Positions 1 to 6,066 are shown, counted from the stretch's first letter. The stretch: DNA of 10,256 bases from Oscillospiraceae bacterium (GCA_016303235.1 JAEDMB010000062.1:1-10256), one strand, 5' to 3'. Notes: generated from the letters alone by a model not told the origin. Made by a program: numbers and translations.

Positions 1-1469
1 GAAAAAGCTCCGGCATTAATCGGCGAGAGAATATTTACAGGGAGATGAAGTTCTGCAATGCTCTGCTTAAGACCGTCAAATGTGGGGAGTCCGAATCCGA
101 AAAGCACCATATGAATTATAGTTATTCCAAGACCGACTATAAAACTTGCCCAGCAAGATGCTGATGTGATTTTCTTTGAAAAGAGTCCGTAAAGGAAAGG
201 CCCTAAGAATGCTCCCGACAATGCTCCCCACGAATATGACATAAGCGTTGTTATTGAGGAATTTTTATTAAGTGCTATGATTACTGATATTATAAGGAAT
301 ATTGCTATAAGCACCCTTAAAATAAATACTTCCTTTTTTTCGGTCATATTTTTGGTGCGTGGCTTTATGAGGTCAATTGTAAGCGTTGAACTTGATGTTA
401 AAACAAGTGACGAAAGTGTTGAAAGTGATGCCGAAAGTACAAGCATAACTACAAGTCCTATAAGAATATCGGGAAGTGCATTGTCAAGAAGTGCGGGAAC
501 CATTGAATCAAATTCAGGTCTGCCGTTTACTACGTTTATAGGAGCTTTTCCCTCCTCGCCCGATACTGAACAGTAAAGGCGGATAAATCCTCCCATAAAA
601 TAAGAACCGCCCGCTACTACAAATGCAAATATCGTTGATATTACAGTACCCTTTGCAATAGCCTGTTCGTCCTTTATCGCATAGAATTTCTGTACCATCT
701 GCGGAAGTCCCCACGTTCCGAGAGATGTCAGAATTACAACTCCGAGAAGATTCCACGGGTCAGGGCCAAATGCTGTATTGAGATTTTCTGTACCCTCGAT
801 TTTTCCGAGATTTTCAAGAGCTGTTGAAAATCCTCCGGCGTGCTTTACAGTGCAGTAAACTACTGCTGAAATTCCCGCAAGCATTACAATTCCCTGAATA
901 AAGTCGTTTATTGCTGTTGCGGAATATCCTCCGAGAATTACATATATAGCCGAAAGCACTGCCATTGCAATTATTATGTATGCATATCCGTTCTCGCCGA
1001 GGTTAAACGCCATACTGAAAAGCCTTGAAAGTCCGTTATACACTGACGCTGTATACGGTATCAGGAATACAAATACTATAATCGCAGAAACAAGCTTCAA
1101 TTTCGGAGAATTAAAACGCTTTTCAAAAAATTCGGGCATCGTTTTAGCTCCGAGATGATTTGTCATAAGTCTTGTACGTCTGCCCATTATAATCCACGGG
1201 AGCATACTTCCTATAATAGCGTTGCCTATTCCAATCCACGTTGCGGATATTCCGAAATTCCAGCCGAACTGTCCGGCATATCCTATAAATACGACTGCTG
1301 AAAAATAAGATGTTCCATAGGCGAAGGCAGTAAGCCACGAACCTACATTTCTTCCGCCGAGTACAAAATCATTTACCGATTTCGTACGCTTTGCAGAGTA
1401 GAAACCTATACCGAGCATAATTATGATATAGATTATCAGAATAAAAATAGTTGATGTCTGAGTGTTCAT
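1..1469 (-). CDS. Sodium:solute symporter (SSS family), C-terminus cut by window edge
   Basis: This gene encodes an inner-membrane Na+-coupled secondary transporter of the SSS/PutP superfamily; the substrate cannot be read from sequence. The frame is open from ATG at 1469-1467 to the left edge, giving 489 visible codons. SSS proteins are usually about 500 residues, so only a short tail should be missing. The N-terminus opens with a hydrophobic helix (MNTQTSTIFILIIYI, then GIGFYSAKR) and the family segment DFVLGGRNVG, followed by AYGTSYFSAVVFIGYAG at about residues 51-67. The Na+-site helix VLSASLSTLSS lies near residues 340-350. Many further hydrophobic segments follow, as expected for 13 or so helices. 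The start is supported by AGAGG at 1480-1476, six bases upstream. The gene is monocistronic on its 5' side, is divergent from nth and has a strong promoter. The family call is secure. A proline, sugar or acid substrate would be a guess. Confidence 0.93.
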   Translation of the reverse strand, partial: MNTQTSTIFILIIYIIIMLGIGFYSAKRTKSVNDFVLGGRNVGSWLTAFAYGTSYFSAVVFIGYAGQFGWNFGISATWIGIGNAIIGSMLPWIIMGRRTRLMTNHLGAKTMPEFFEKRFNSPKLKLVSAIIVFVFLIPYTASVYNGLSRLFSMAFNLGENGYAYIIIAMAVLSAIYVILGGYSATAINDFIQGIVMLAGISAVVYCTVKHAGGFSTALENLGKIEGTENLNTAFGPDPWNLLGVVILTSLGTWGLPQMVQKFYAIKDEQAIAKGTVISTIFAFVVAGGSYFMGGFIRLYCSVSGEEGKAPINVVNGRPEFDSMVPALLDNALPDILIGLVVMLVLSASLSTLSSLVLTSSSTLTIDLIKPRTKNMTEKKEVFILRVLIAIFLIISVIIALNKNSSITTLMSYSWGALSGAFLGPFLYGLFSKKITSASCWASFIVGLGITIIHMVLFGFGLPTFDGLKQSIAELHLPVNILSPINAGAF

Positions 1470-1496
1470 AAAAAACCTCTCTTTCTTATAATTTAT

Positions 1497-1516
1497 CGCT
1501 TTAACTCTTTAAAGCG
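1497..1516 (-). promoter_or_regulatory. Palindrome in the symporter leader (operator or 5' hairpin)
   Basis: CGCTTTAA and TTAAAGCG form perfect 8-bp arms around a 4-base spacer. The site lies just downstream of the predicted transcription start of the symporter gene and upstream of its ribosome binding site. The position fits either a repressor operator or a small leader hairpin. No matching regulator is encoded in the window, so its function is inferred from position alone. Confidence 0.4.
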
Positions 1517-1531
1517 ACATAAAACTAATAT

Positions 1532-1560
1532 ATTATATCATTTTTTGTATTTTTTGTCAA
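1532..1560 (-). promoter_or_regulatory. Consensus sigma-A promoter of the SSS symporter gene
   Basis: On the minus strand, TTGACA (1560-1555) is followed by exactly 17 nt and TATAAT (1537-1532). Both hexamers are perfect consensus. TGA directly precedes the -10, which makes it an extended -10. The predicted start is near 1525, leaving a leader of about 55 nt before the ATG at 1469. Confidence 0.88.
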
Positions 1561-1593
1561 TAGTTTTTCAAAAAATCAATTCTGAAAATCCTA

Positions 1594-1622
1594 TTGTAAT
1601 TTTTTTCAGTCTGTGATATAAT
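1594..1622 (+). promoter_or_regulatory. Sigma-A promoter of the nth-sir2-dtd operon
   Basis: TTGTAA (1594-1599), a 17-nt spacer and TATAAT (1617-1622) with TGA immediately before the -10. The predicted start near 1629 leaves a very short leader, with GGAGG at 1633-1637 before ATG at 1646. The promoter is divergent from that of the symporter; the two elements are 33 bp apart. Confidence 0.82.
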
Positions 1623-1645
1623 AATCAAAAACGGAGGTTTACAAA

Positions 1646-2290
1646 ATGGACAAAAAAGAAACAGCTCTGCTTGCCGTTAAGGAACTCGAAAAGCTGTATC
1701 CCGACATAAAATGTTCCCTTATATATGAACACGATTATCAGCTTTTAATTGCTGTAAGACTTTCCGCACAGTGTACCGATGCAAGAGTGAATATCGTTAC
1801 GGAATCGCTCTTTAAAAAATATCCGGATTTGCAGTCATTTGCCGATGCTGATTTATCCGAACTCGAACAGGACGTCAAGCCGTGCGGATTCTATCATACC
1901 AAAGCTAAAAATATAAAGGATATGGCGAAAACCCTTATTGAAAAATACAACGGTGAACTGCCTCAGACTATGGAGGAACTGACATCTCTTGCCGGAGTCG
2001 GAAGAAAAACCGCTAATCTTATTATGGGTGATGTATGGGGCAAGCCGGCAATCGTTACCGATACGCATTGTATCAGAATTACGGGCAGACTCGGTCTGAC
2101 GGAAAATACAGAGCCTTTCAAAGTCGAAAAAGACCTTTTAAAGCTTATTCCTCCGGAGGTCTCATCACGTTTCTGTCATCAGACAGTACAGTTCGGGCGT
2201 GATATATGCACTGCAAGAAAACCTAAATGCAGTCAGTGTCCGCTTAATTACTTTTGCAGATATTTCAAATTCAAGAATACGGAGGATTGA
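1646..2290 (+). CDS. nth: Endonuclease III (base excision repair DNA glycosylase/AP lyase)
   Basis: Nth removes oxidised pyrimidines from DNA and cleaves the resulting abasic site by its lyase activity. The 214 residues match the usual length of about 210. LSAQCTD at 39-45 is the family's N-terminal motif. The helix-hairpin-helix LAGVGRKTAN (115-124) carries the catalytic lysine, Lys121. Asp139 in VTDTH is the catalytic aspartate. Four cysteines (188, 195, 198, 204), spaced C-x6-C-x2-C-x5-C, bind the 4Fe-4S cluster. All key residues are present. The ATG is preceded by GGAGG at 1633-1637, eight bases away. It is first in an operon: the ribosome binding site of the sirtuin gene lies inside its last codons, and the sirtuin starts seven bases after its stop. 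The endonuclease IV gene, which acts on the same abasic sites, lies in the convergent operon. Confidence 0.97.
   Translation: MDKKETALLAVKELEKLYPDIKCSLIYEHDYQLLIAVRLSAQCTDARVNIVTESLFKKYPDLQSFADADLSELEQDVKPCGFYHTKAKNIKDMAKTLIEKYNGELPQTMEELTSLAGVGRKTANLIMGDVWGKPAIVTDTHCIRITGRLGLTENTEPFKVEKDLLKLIPPEVSSRFCHQTVQFGRDICTARKPKCSQCPLNYFCRYFKFKNTED
2281..2285 (+). promoter_or_regulatory. Ribosome binding site deciding the sirtuin start
   Basis: GGAGG lies 12 bases before ATG at 2298 and inside the 3' end of nth. The frame stays open upstream to another ATG at 2199, which would add 33 residues. That extension overlaps nth by 92 bases, has no ribosome binding site of note and does not look like sirtuin sequence, so 2298 is preferred. 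Confidence 0.7.
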
Positions 2291-2297
2291 TTTTTTT

Positions 2298-3014
2298 ATG
2301 GATATTCAGAAACTTCAGCAGATTATTGACAATTCGGAAAAAATTGTTTTTTTCGGTGGTGCTGGAGTGTCAACGGAAAGCGGTATTCCCGATTTCAGAA
2401 GCGTTGACGGTCTTTACAATCAGAAATATGACTATCCGCCCGAAACTATTTTAAGCCATAGTTTTTTCTTGCGTAAGCCCGAAGAATTTTACAGGTTTTA
2501 CCGTGACAAAATGCTTTGTCTTGACGCTATGCCGAATAATGCTCACTTAAAGCTTGCCGAACTCGAAAAAGCCGGTATTTTAAAAGCTGTCGTAACTCAG
2601 AATATTGACGGTCTTCATCAGAAAGCGGGAAGTCAGAAAGTTTATGAACTTCACGGAAGTATTCACCGCAATTACTGTATGGAATGTGGTAAATTCTTTG
2701 ACGCAGATTTTATAAAAAACAGTTCGGGTATTCCGAAATGCGAATGTGGGGGAACTATCAAGCCTGATGTCGTTCTCTATCAGGAGGGACTCAATCAGGA
2801 TATACTCAGCAATTCAATAAATTCAATTGCAAATGCTGATACTCTGATTATCGGCGGAACGTCACTCAATGTATATCCGGCTTCAGGACTTATTGACCAT
2901 TTCAGAGGCAGTAACCTTATTATAATAAACAAGTCTCCGACTTCCGCAGACAGAAAAGCTAATCTTCATCTTAACGGAAATATAGGCGAAATTCTCTCGC
3001 AGATAAAGGTATAA
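2298..3014 (+). CDS. Sir2-family NAD-dependent protein deacylase (sirtuin)
   Basis: Sirtuins remove acyl groups from protein lysines using NAD+, releasing nicotinamide and O-acyl-ADP-ribose. The 238-residue protein is a catalytic core with no extra domains. The NAD-binding motif GAGVSTESGIPDFR is at 21-34, TQNIDGLH is at 100-107 and the catalytic histidine is His119 in ELHGS. The zinc ribbon uses Cys127, Cys130, Cys148 and Cys150. GGTSLNVYPASG (186-197) and INKSP (210-214) close the Rossmann fold. At the acyl-pocket position the sequence is FYRFYRDKM, without the Tyr-x-x-Arg pair of CobB/SIRT5-type desuccinylases. It therefore looks more like a deacetylase, which is an inference. It is the middle gene of the nth operon: it starts seven bases after the nth stop and ends four bases before dtd. 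Its targets are unknown. Confidence 0.95.
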   Translation: MDIQKLQQIIDNSEKIVFFGGAGVSTESGIPDFRSVDGLYNQKYDYPPETILSHSFFLRKPEEFYRFYRDKMLCLDAMPNNAHLKLAELEKAGILKAVVTQNIDGLHQKAGSQKVYELHGSIHRNYCMECGKFFDADFIKNSSGIPKCECGGTIKPDVVLYQEGLNQDILSNSINSIANADTLIIGGTSLNVYPASGLIDHFRGSNLIIINKSPTSADRKANLHLNGNIGEILSQIKV

Positions 3015-3018
3015 TATT

Positions 3019-3453
3019 ATGAAAGCTGTAATTCAGAGAGTATCCCGTGCAAGCGTAACCGTTGACGGAAAAATATGCGGTCAGATAAATCAGGGCTTTC
3101 TGGTGCTTCTGGGAGTCGGTCTTGAGGATACCGAAGATGACTGCATAAGAATAGCTGACAAGCTTATAAAATTACGCATTTTTTCCGATGAAAACGGAAA
3201 AATAAATCTTTCTCTTAAAGATGTAGGCGGAGAACTTCTTATAGTGTCGCAGTTTACTCTCTATGCTGACTGCCGGAAGGGTAACCGTCCGAATTTCATA
3301 CAGGCGGGCAAGCCTGATGTTGCCGAACGTCTTTATAATTTCTTTGCGGAATACTGTAAAAAAAGCGTTCCGAATGTTCAGACGGGAATTTTCGGTGCTG
3401 ATATGAAAGTTGAACTTCTTAACGACGGGCCTTTCACCGTTATACTGGAATAA
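3019..3453 (+). CDS. dtd: D-aminoacyl-tRNA deacylase
   Basis: Dtd hydrolyses D-amino acids (and mischarged glycine) from tRNA, keeping D-residues out of protein. It works in the cytoplasm as a homodimer. The 144 residues match the family's usual 145 or so. The N-terminus MKAVIQRVSRASVTVDG is typical. The active-site motif SQFTLYAD is at 77-84, and the partner motif NDGPFT at 135-140 contains the Gly-Pro pair that gives chiral selectivity. The start ATG follows the sirtuin stop by four bases, with AAAGG at 3005-3009 as a modest ribosome binding site, so translation is probably coupled. It is the last gene of the operon and runs straight into the terminator hairpin. In many Firmicutes dtd follows relA; here it sits with a DNA-repair enzyme and a sirtuin instead. 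Confidence 0.97.
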   Translation: MKAVIQRVSRASVTVDGKICGQINQGFLVLLGVGLEDTEDDCIRIADKLIKLRIFSDENGKINLSLKDVGGELLIVSQFTLYADCRKGNRPNFIQAGKPDVAERLYNFFAEYCKKSVPNVQTGIFGADMKVELLNDGPFTVILE

Positions 3454-3479
3454 AAAAGGGCGGATTTATTTCCGCCCTT
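3452..3479. terminator. Bidirectional intrinsic terminator between convergent operons
   Basis: AAGGGCGGA (3456-3464) and TCCGCCCTT (3471-3479) form a 9-bp, G+C-rich stem with a 6-nt loop. On the minus strand the stem is followed by TTTTTT, the complement of the A run at 3452-3457, making a strong terminator for the PC4-nfo operon. On the plus strand the tail is only TTAATTTAA, so it probably works less well for nth-sir2-dtd. It begins right after the dtd stop and just beyond the nfo stop. Confidence 0.85.
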
Positions 3480-3482
3480 AAT

Positions 3483-4316
3483 TTAATCAGAATAGTTTTT
3501 ACGCAGAAGTGCGATTTCCCTTTTATAGCCTTCCATATCGTTCGGAGTTTCAAGAATAAACGGCAGATTTTTCAGTGCAGGGTGATTGATTACTCTTATA
3601 AGAGCATCAAGACCTATTGTTCCCTCGCCTATTTTAGCGTGTCTGTCCTTATGCGAACCCTTTGGATTAAGGCTGTCATTGAGATGTACAGCCTTTAATT
3701 TTTCAAGTCCGATGATTCTGTCGAACTCCTCAAGAACGTTTTCGAGATTTCCAACTATATCGTAACCGCCGTCCCATATATGACAGGTATCAAGGCATAC
3801 TCCGAGTTTATTACTGAGATTCACACGGCTTATAATTTCCTGAATTTCTTCAAAATTTCTGCCGACCTCCGAACCCTTTCCAGCCATCGTTTCAAGGAGT
3901 ACGGTTGTAGTCTGATTCGGATTAAGAACAGTATTAAGCTGTTCGGAAATCAGTTTTATACCGGTTTCCGCTCCCTGTTTTACGTGCGAACCGGGGTGAA
4001 AGTTATAGTAATTATCCGGAGTATACTCCATTCTTTTAATGTCATCTCTCATAGCATAGACAGCAAATTCCCTGATTTTCGGGTCTGATGCACAGGCATT
4101 CATTGTATACGGAGCGTGTGCGACAAGCTTTCCGAATTTCTCACGCTTATATATTTCAAGAAATCTTTTAACATCATCGGGATTGATTTTCTTAGCACTT
4201 CCGCCCCTTGGATTTCTCGTGAAAAATGCGAAAGTATTTGCATTTATGGAAAGTGCCTGATTTATCATTGCTTCATATCCGTCCGATGCCGAAAGATGAC
4301 AGCCTATATACAGCAT
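3483..4316 (-). CDS. nfo: Endonuclease IV (AP endonuclease)
   Basis: Nfo cleaves the DNA backbone 5' of abasic sites and trims blocked 3' ends during base excision repair, using three zinc ions. The 277 residues fit the family (E. coli Nfo has 285). All nine zinc ligands can be assigned: His67 (AHAPY), His107 (NFHPGSH), Glu142 (LLETMAG), Asp176 and His179 (CLDTCH), His211 (VHLNDS), Asp224 and His226 (KDRHAKIGEG) and Glu256 (ILETP). The N-terminal GCHLSASDGY is also characteristic. The ATG lies seven bases after the stop of the upstream PC4-like gene. There is no clear ribosome binding site (only GAUGAG near that stop), so expression probably depends on translational coupling. The pairing with a single-stranded-DNA-binding protein and the convergent nth operon makes this a small DNA-repair neighbourhood. 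Confidence 0.97.
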   Translation of the reverse strand: MLYIGCHLSASDGYEAMINQALSINANTFAFFTRNPRGGSAKKINPDDVKRFLEIYKREKFGKLVAHAPYTMNACASDPKIREFAVYAMRDDIKRMEYTPDNYYNFHPGSHVKQGAETGIKLISEQLNTVLNPNQTTTVLLETMAGKGSEVGRNFEEIQEIISRVNLSNKLGVCLDTCHIWDGGYDIVGNLENVLEEFDRIIGLEKLKAVHLNDSLNPKGSHKDRHAKIGEGTIGLDALIRVINHPALKNLPFILETPNDMEGYKREIALLRKNYSD

Positions 4317-4323
4317 AGCTTAA

Positions 4324-4560
4324 TTACTCATCGAATGAATCGAAATCGATTCCGTCAAGAATTTCCTTAAGGGCAACAACTTCATCAGCAGTAAGAGTAC
4401 AGCCCTTGCCCATTTTGGAGTGGTCGGGAGCCCATTCACGAATATCATATTTCGGGTCACGGTCATTCCAGCTTACGAGATTAAGTTCCTTTTTCCAGCC
4501 CTTTGCATTTTCGGACAGGTCGCCGATATGCTGGGTAATTTCAAATTTAAGTTCAGCCAT
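4324..4560 (-). CDS. PC4/YdbC-family single-stranded-DNA-binding protein
   Basis: This 78-residue protein matches the bacterial YdbC type of the PC4 (transcriptional coactivator p15) fold, a small homodimeric nucleic-acid binder with preference for single-stranded DNA. Recognisable family segments are LKFEITQHIGDLSENAKGW near the N-terminus, LVSWNDRDPKYDIREWAPDH in the middle and MGKGCTLTADE, followed by a C-terminal helix rich in Asp and Glu. The length is typical. AAGGAG at 4577-4572 supports the start at 4560, with a somewhat long 11-base spacing. It is first in a two-gene operon with nfo and has its own promoter. The cellular role of bacterial YdbC proteins is poorly defined. A link to repair through nfo is inferred from the operon. 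A palindromic G-run repeat lies just upstream of its promoter. Confidence 0.9.
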   Translation of the reverse strand: MAELKFEITQHIGDLSENAKGWKKELNLVSWNDRDPKYDIREWAPDHSKMGKGCTLTADEVVALKEILDGIDFDSFDE

Positions 4561-4597
4561 TTTAAAAAAATCTCCTTTTCAAAAAATACTAAAGATA

Positions 4598-4626
4598 ATT
4601 TTATCATAAAAAGCAAAATTTGTCTA
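4598..4626 (-). promoter_or_regulatory. Promoter of the PC4-nfo operon
   Basis: On the minus strand, TAGACA (4626-4621), a 17-nt spacer and TAAAAT (4603-4598), with TGA before the -10. The predicted start is near 4591, about 30 nt before the start codon. A second TATAAT at 4640-4635 lacks a convincing -35 and is the less likely choice. Confidence 0.65.
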
Positions 4627-4677
4627 CTGTACATATTATACAAATTTTCCCTGAAAATATATGACATTTTTAAGTCG

Positions 4678-4809
4678 GGTGTAGGGTAGTGTAGGGTGTG
4701 TATAGTATTTCAGGGAGCTTTATATTTTTTTATATATTATATAATATCAAAAAAATTTTTTTCACGATAATATAGGAAAAACCCTACACACCCTACACCA
4801 CCCTACACC
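4678..4809. repeat. Imperfect inverted repeat of TGTAGGG decamers
   Basis: The left arm (4678-4705) and right arm (4782-4809) are inverted copies, matching at 25 of 28 positions and at 24 of 25 over the outer part. Each arm is itself a tandem array of a unit close to GGTGTAGGGT: about two and a half units on the left and three, as CCCTACACCA, on the right. The centre between the arms is almost pure A+T. The element lies between two divergent promoters and should not be transcribed from either. It could be a mobile MITE-like insertion, a protein-binding array or a structure-forming site. I find no other copy in the window. Confidence 0.85.
4724..4762. repeat. A+T-rich palindromes inside the inverted repeat
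   Basis: The middle of the element holds an imperfect palindrome centred near 4740, in which a T run and ATATATTAT on the left pair with ATAATAT and an A run on the right. It overlaps a perfect 14-bp A7T7 palindrome at 4749-4762. Such DNA melts or bends easily. Transcription start or replication activity cannot be judged from sequence alone. Confidence 0.6.
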
Positions 4810-4880
4810 ATATTAATTTATTTCGTTATAATATACATAAATATTATTTTTCAAAAATCTTTTACTGTCAGATGATACAA

Positions 4881-4909
4881 TTGAATTAATTTCTTTCAGA
4901 TGTTATAAT
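4881..4909 (+). promoter_or_regulatory. Promoter of the M50-like peptidase gene
   Basis: TTGAAT (4881-4886), a 17-nt spacer and TATAAT (4904-4909) with TGT directly before the -10. The predicted start near 4916 gives a leader of under 30 nt before the TTG start at 4943. Confidence 0.75.
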
Positions 4910-4929
4910 TATTCTGATATTGATTTGTC

Positions 4930-4934
4930 AGGAG
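4930..4934 (+). promoter_or_regulatory. Ribosome binding site choosing the TTG start at 4943
   Basis: AGGAG lies eight bases before TTG at 4943. The same frame has an earlier TTG at 4925, but it would lie upstream of this site and almost at the predicted transcript start. I therefore place the start at 4943, which begins the protein KKFLNVF after the initiator. Confidence 0.7.
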
Positions 4935-4942
4935 TGTCTGAT

Positions 4943-6010
4943 TTGAAAAAATTTCTTAATGTATTTTCATTTGTTTTCAGTATGATTCTTTATATGTTTG
5001 CAGGTGCTTTGACTGCGAGTATGTTTGAAAACCTTATTCTTGGACTTGTAATATTTTTTCTTTTCTTTCTTATTCATATTATTATACACGAAACAGGTCA
5101 TCTTGTTTTCGGACTGCTGACGGGATATAAATTCCTTTCGTTCAGAATCGGAAGCTTTACTTTACAGAAAGAAAACGGAAAATATTTTCTGAAAAAATTC
5201 ACTATCCCCGGTACTGCCGGACAATGTCTCCTCGGAGTTCCCGATATTCCGGCTGAAAAATGTCCCTATCTCCTCTATCACGCCGGAGGCGGTCTGATGA
5301 ACCTTATTACAGCCTTGATTGCTCTGCCATTTGTATTTATATCTGACGGTATCGGAAAATCCGTATTTTCAATGTTTTTTGCTATGGGAATAATTACGGC
5401 TCTGCAGAATCTTGTACCTCTGAAAAATCAGGGAATAAGCAATGACGGAATGAATATCATTGAAATTTCAAGAAACGATTCCGAAAAGCGTATAATATAC
5501 AATCAGCTTGAAATAAATTATCTGACTACTCTCGGAACACGCTACAAGGATATTGATGAAAAATATTTTGATGATGAAAACTGTGAGGGTATTCTCGCTG
5601 ACTGCATAAGAGATTTAAAAATAAACAGATTTCTTGATATGCACGATTTTGAATCAGCAGAAAAAATCGCTCAGAACCTTATTGATGGTAATATATCCGG
5701 ACTTTATGGCAATGAAGTGAAATGCGAGTTATTATTCTGTAAAATTATTTCCGGAGCTGACAGAACATCTATTGACAATCTGCTTGACAAAAAACTGAAA
5801 AACTACATAAAATCAACCTGTCAATACTATCTTTCCAGAATCCGCCTTATGTATGCATATAATCTGCTTGTTGAAAAAAATATCCCCGAAGCTGAAAAAT
5901 ACAGGCAGATGTTTGAAAAGGTATCGGAAAAATATCCGGTAAAGGCTGATATTATTCTCGAAAGAGAACTTATGGATATTATTACGCAAAAAAATACGGC
6001 GGTACAGTGA
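4943..6010 (+). CDS. M50-like membrane-embedded zinc metalloprotease
   Basis: This is a predicted site-2-protease-like intramembrane peptidase of 355 residues. The N-terminal half is strongly hydrophobic, with segments at about 5-27 and 30-50. The zinc motif HETGH (His49-Glu50-x-x-His53) follows the second segment. A conserved IPGTAGQC stretch (88-95), the hydrophobic segments 115-135 and 140-158, and SNDGMN (166-171) come next; Asp168 is the likely third zinc ligand, matching the NPDG/NDG motif of M50 enzymes. Residues from about 175 on are soluble, charged and helical, resembling a TPR-like tail. Translation starts at TTG, with a good ribosome binding site. It is a single gene, convergent with the HPr-like gene. 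Proteins of this kind can process membrane regulators or exported peptides, but no substrate gene is adjacent. The family call is good; the biological role is unknown. Confidence 0.85.
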   Translation: MKKFLNVFSFVFSMILYMFAGALTASMFENLILGLVIFFLFFLIHIIIHETGHLVFGLLTGYKFLSFRIGSFTLQKENGKYFLKKFTIPGTAGQCLLGVPDIPAEKCPYLLYHAGGGLMNLITALIALPFVFISDGIGKSVFSMFFAMGIITALQNLVPLKNQGISNDGMNIIEISRNDSEKRIIYNQLEINYLTTLGTRYKDIDEKYFDDENCEGILADCIRDLKINRFLDMHDFESAEKIAQNLIDGNISGLYGNEVKCELLFCKIISGADRTSIDNLLDKKLKNYIKSTCQYYLSRIRLMYAYNLLVEKNIPEAEKYRQMFEKVSEKYPVKADIILERELMDIITQKNTAVQ

Positions 6011-6025
6011 CCGGACTGTATCGCC
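5988..6025 (-). terminator. Intrinsic terminator of the HPr-like gene
   Basis: GGCGGTACAGT (5998-6008) and ACTGTATCGCC (6015-6025) form an 11-bp stem with one G-T pair (G-U on the plus strand, A-C on the minus strand) and a 6-nt loop. Read on the minus strand, the hairpin is followed by GTA and then seven T's (complement of 5988-5994), a classic terminator 42 bases beyond the HPr-like stop. It overlaps the last codons of the peptidase gene. On the plus strand no T run follows. Confidence 0.75.
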
Positions 6026-6066
6026 TTAAAAACGGGTGTGTGTATGTCTGAATCTTTATATTTTAA

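Larger units (their letters stand above)
4561..4942. other. Gene-free divergent region with a repeat element
   Basis: These 382 bases separate the divergent PC4-nfo operon and the M50-like peptidase gene. I find no coding sequence: the short open frames here have no ribosome binding site and are A+T-rich noise. From left to right the region holds the PC4 ribosome binding site and promoter (4572-4626), the inverted repeat with its A+T-rich centre (4678-4809), a plain A+T-rich stretch (4810-4880) and the peptidase promoter (4881-4909). No tRNA or riboswitch signature is seen. Confidence 0.75.

Noticed and set aside
277..576. Plus-strand open frame of 99 codons inside the symporter gene
   Set aside because: It is antisense to a continuous SSS-family coding frame, is rich in Ser/Thr/Ile as an antisense artefact, and has no ribosome binding site.
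2199..2297. N-terminal extension of the sirtuin to an upstream ATG
   Set aside because: It overlaps the cysteine-cluster end of nth, has no matching ribosome binding site and does not resemble sirtuin sequence. GGAGG at 2281-2285 points to ATG 2298.
4406..4689. Overlapping small frames on both strands around the PC4-like gene
   Set aside because: They overlap a recognisable PC4/YdbC protein or run into its promoter and the repeat. None has a proper ribosome binding site or family features.
4678..4810. CRISPR-like array formed by the short TGTAGGG / CCCTACA repeats
   Set aside because: The units are 9-10 bases, directly adjacent with no spacers, and the two blocks are inverted relative to each other. 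No cas genes are nearby.
4925..4942. Earlier TTG start for the M50-like peptidase
   Set aside because: It precedes the AGGAG at 4930-4934 and lies within about ten bases of the predicted transcript start. The TTG at 4943 is correctly spaced.
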